64,000 bases of DNA from contig FWCC01000221.1 in the NCBI GenBank assembly GCA_900169235.1, positions 49,973 through 113,972 of the forward strand. Reading direction: 5' to 3'. The stretch comes from Zarea fungicola (lineage: Eukaryota; Ascomycota; Sordariomycetes; Hypocreales; Cordycipitaceae). Below, one piece after another: positions 61,236 through 64,000 of the stretch. The notes under the pieces are model-generated. The model did no database searches, was not told where the DNA came from, and worked only from the letters and a program-made list of their open reading frames with translations. A program made the position numbers and the translations under genes. Within the stretch, counting starts at the first letter, position 1. Each line of letters starts with the position of its first letter.

Positions 61236-61996
61236 GTTGTCAGTATTATTTTTGTTCATTAATCATCGGCATATGCAGCAGTGTTGCCCCCAAGTTACTG
61301 GGGGCTCATGTGTATACATACGTCTATATTGGTGGCGTATCGTTTTTAGACAGAAAGTAAGCTTACAACGTCTTGGTATCGCCTCTTGCTTGGCATAAGA
61401 CGCATGATGAGGCGGATCTTTTAAATAGAACGAAAGAATGATTGCATCTGCATATCGTTGACGGGTTTGCTCAGCCTCACTGCAGTTAGCCCGTTTAAGC
61501 TATAGCTTATTATTAAAGTTAAGTTTCCCTGCCACGATCCCCCACTGTCTAGCCTGGCAAGACCCCGCCCGCTGCCAATGAATTCCCCTTTCAGAAGCTA
61601 TAGATAGCAGCCAAGAAATATTGAGCCAAGCAAAAGCGGGAGGATATCCTGTAGCGCCGCAAGACAGCGTCGTCTCAGAGGTTAGCTAGCGCTTACATTG
61701 AGGCCTCTGAGAGCGCTCTGGGATCCATCGAAGGACGGACGAAAGTCCGGCAATAGATCTGTTTAGCCTGTAAAGGGGAAACTGCTAGTCTTGGAGAACT
61801 GCGATGTACATGAGGACGGTGCCAGTTTCGTCATGTATACGGAGTACAAAACAGGGAACTCAAAAAGACTACAAATAGACTGGCCCAGGCCCTCCTTTTC
61901 CATTGAAGGAAGATCAAAGCTGCAACTTTATCAAGAAGTCTATCCTCAACTGCCAGCTTCTTTCTGCCACCCAAAGCCTCAAACTACATGGTAGCC
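61236..61996. other. Upstream region of the NLP gene
   Basis: No gene supported. A 67-codon plus-strand ORF at 61791-61994 overlaps the probable leader and is not recognised. Confidence 0.45.
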
Positions 61997-62935
61997 ATGC
62001 AGACCACTCTCGTTGCTCTCTCTAGCCTGCTGGCTCTTACCCAGGCAAGTCCAATGACCGCGGACGTTGAGACCTCATCCATCGCCAAGCGAAATGTCAT
62101 TGGCAACCTGCCTGAGAGCGCCGATTCGCTTGAAATCACTGTCCAGCCCCTGCTCGACTTTGACAGCGATGGGTGTTACCAGACATCTGCCATTGACAGA
62201 AATGGAAATGTGAACCCTGGCCTCGGTGCTACAGGTACACCCCAAGGCAACTGCCGTGACAAGCGCCAGCTGGACAGTTCCAACACATACTCGCGCAAGC
62301 GTTGCAACAATGGCTACTGCGCAGTCATGTACGAAGTAAGTTGGCTTCGGCCGTTGATCCACAAGTGTCCCAAATGACTCAATTACCCGGCCCATTGCCT
62401 GCGTAGCTTAGCATCACAGTCATCTGGACATACAAGAAAATACATCCCTCCACCTTGTACAAAATCTATATACTTATACTCTCATTTATAGTATTACTTT
62501 GAAAAGGACCAGGCAGTGGGCGGAAGCTTCCTTGGTGGCCACCGCCACGACTGGGAGAACATTGTCGTCTTCACAAAGGGTCAGAGCGTCGTGCGGGTTG
62601 CACCGTCTTGCCATGGCAAGTACGACAACGCGCGCAATAGCTTCCCTCTGCGTGACAAGCACCCTCTGATGGTGTACCACAAGGACGGTGCAGGAACGCA
62701 CTGCTTCCGCTTCGCCAACAACGACGACATTGCGCGCCCGGAGAACCCCACCGGCGGTTTCTTCCGCGCACCTCTTATTGGATGGAACAACTGGCCGAGT
62801 AACGATCTCAAGAACAAGATGCTCAACAACTGGAAGGGCGGTGTTGGTCCCAAGCTTGATGACGAGTTTGAGGGTTCGCTCCGTGCTGCTGCTGGCGACG
62901 GCGTCCCAGGCTTTGACCCTTCACGCGACTCTTAA
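61997..62935 (+). CDS. NLP (necrosis- and ethylene-inducing peptide 1-like, NPP1) secreted protein
   Basis: Two exons, 61997-62335 and 62492-62935, encode 260 aa. MQTTLVALSSLLALTQA is a signal peptide. The family heptapeptide GHRHDWE is at residues 129-135 and is intact, and further NPP1 blocks follow (MVYHKDGAGTHCF, PLIGWNNWP). Several cysteines lie before the heptapeptide and two after it, suggesting more disulphides than the two-cysteine type 1 class; the subtype is uncertain. NLPs are secreted from plant-associated and other microbes; some lyse plant membranes by binding sphingolipids and others are non-toxic. Sequence alone does not tell which this is. The 156-bp intron (GTAAGT...TTATAG) is in phase 0. 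ATG at 61988 would add three residues. The flank is gene-poor. Confidence 0.92.
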
Positions 62936-64000
62936 ATGGGTTTGATGGTGCATTATTGTCTCTGTAAAAGATACTGGCACAATATTCGGTTACATTGATG
63001 GCGAAGTATTTGTGATAAATGCATAGATTGTGCAATGTTGAAAACGGCTGAATATAGGTTGCTTTGTGTATGTAAAAGCATTATTCTCTGACAGAATTCG
63101 AACACATCATACGTAGGGATGATGTTTTTTCTTTCTTTTGGGGTGAACGAGCCTTTAAAAGGTCTTTGATAATTGCTTACATTTGCCAAGTAAGAAGCAT
63201 TTCAGTACTTCATAATGCCTTGCATTTGAGTTTGCTGACTCAGGTAGCTACGCGCAATGTGGCGGGGCGTTGAAGTCTGGCGGATTGTGGAGGAGTGGTG
63301 GTCTGTAACTGGCCTTGATTTATTATAGATGCCAACAGGCCTCACGGCCAACTACTAAAATATTGTGAACAGACAGTGGCATAGTCATGGTGAATCGTGG
63401 AGCTGCTATGCTGTATGTCGATTAGTATAGGTATGGAATTTGAGTAGTAGTTTTGTTACATTTCTCATCATTGGCATCGTATGTAAGTTAGCTGTGACAT
63501 CTGGGAGGTCGAAGTTTCGACGAGGGATACACTGCAACGCATGCAACTACAACCTCGTTGAAAGGAAAGACCATGTGCATGTAGTTCAACCTGGGAATGG
63601 TCTGGGGGTGAAGAGGTGGATTCTGTATGGCCTTGGAGATCCACATGCCGCAAACTTGGGATCACAGGGGCATCTGTCGTTCCTGGTGCATGACAATAGT
63701 CAAAGTTGTCTGTGGCTGAACTGCTGAGTCCCTAGACACGTGCCCAATTGACTTCTACTTGGAACATATATGCAGGTTATTAGGTAGCTTTGCACCTAAT
63801 AACATTGGTTCATAAGTGCTCTTTTGTGTACCAAGTAACACCTGTCATTCTGTTGGCGTTGGGCAGCGGTGCCTTCAAGTGCAAACTACACAATCACCTC
63901 GCCACAACTACCAAGGTAACTACAGTGGGTCCAGGTAATTCCGCTTAGAGGCCCATTTTACACCAAAATACACACTTTTTATTAAGCAATTATACAGTAA
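62936..64000. other. Right flank, no gene seen
   Basis: About 1 kb after the NLP stop to the window edge. Short ORFs only; none recognised. A gene may start beyond the edge. Confidence 0.45.

Noticed and set aside
61126..61398. A 90-codon ORF of Leu/Ser repeats
   Set aside because: It is the translation of the 9-bp minisatellite, open only because the unit is a multiple of three.
1..64000. Secondary-metabolite cluster, CRISPR array, rRNA genes, LTR or TIR transposons
   Set aside because: No polyketide or peptide synthase, no regularly spaced repeats with spacers, no rRNA-like sequence and no long terminal repeats were recognised on reading both strands. A repeat search could still find divergent copies.

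Overview
The window is nuclear DNA from a filamentous ascomycete (Pezizomycotina), most likely a sordariomycete close to Hypocreales. The evidence is short introns of about 50-160 bp with GTRNGT donors and CTAAC-type branch sites, fungal gene families (UTP22, POM152, CM1/PACT spindle-pole protein, metacaspase, WHI5/NRM1-like repressor, NLP) and spaced genes on both strands without operons. No organism is named by the sequence, so the order-level placement is inference.

Layout, left to right. 0-5.5 kb: the end of an RPAP1/RBA50-like gene, eIF2A, and a monocarboxylate-type MFS transporter. 5.5-10.2 kb: gene-poor, with an intron-containing tRNA-Ser(AGA) and a small cysteine-rich ORF. 10.2-13.6 kb: a secreted pepsin-like aspartic protease facing a mitochondrial succinyl-CoA:3-ketoacid CoA-transferase. 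13.6-16.8 kb: gene-poor, with a decayed questin-oxidase-like (DUF4243) pseudogene. 16.8-36.4 kb: a dense housekeeping block holding UTP22, POM152, a UCH37-type deubiquitinase, an FBXO21-like F-box protein, a pericentrin-like spindle-pole protein and a metacaspase. 36.4-40.8 kb: gene-free, rich in TACCTAGGTA-type repeats. 40.8-51.8 kb: a REX3-like exonuclease, an unrecognised 527-aa protein, a Ser/Thr-rich membrane protein and a WHI5/NRM1-like protein. 51.8-64 kb: gene-poor, with a lectin-tailed zinc metallopeptidase, a probable retroelement insertion, a 9-bp minisatellite and an NLP-family secreted protein.

The genes do not form one pathway or a biosynthetic cluster. Most are conserved housekeeping genes for translation, ribosome assembly, nuclear pore, spindle pole, ubiquitin and RNA processing. 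The more variable or secreted ones (aspartic protease, cysteine-rich ORF, NLP, metallopeptidase) lie next to the gene-poor stretches. I reconstructed 30 introns by hand from conserved protein sense. Two of them have GC-AG borders with the same GCATGT donor. No clearly new multi-gene system was seen. The most useful oddities are those two introns, a 12-nt repeat spanning an intron in the metallopeptidase gene, a 15-bp target-site-like duplication around a GC-rich insertion, and the DUF4243 relic.
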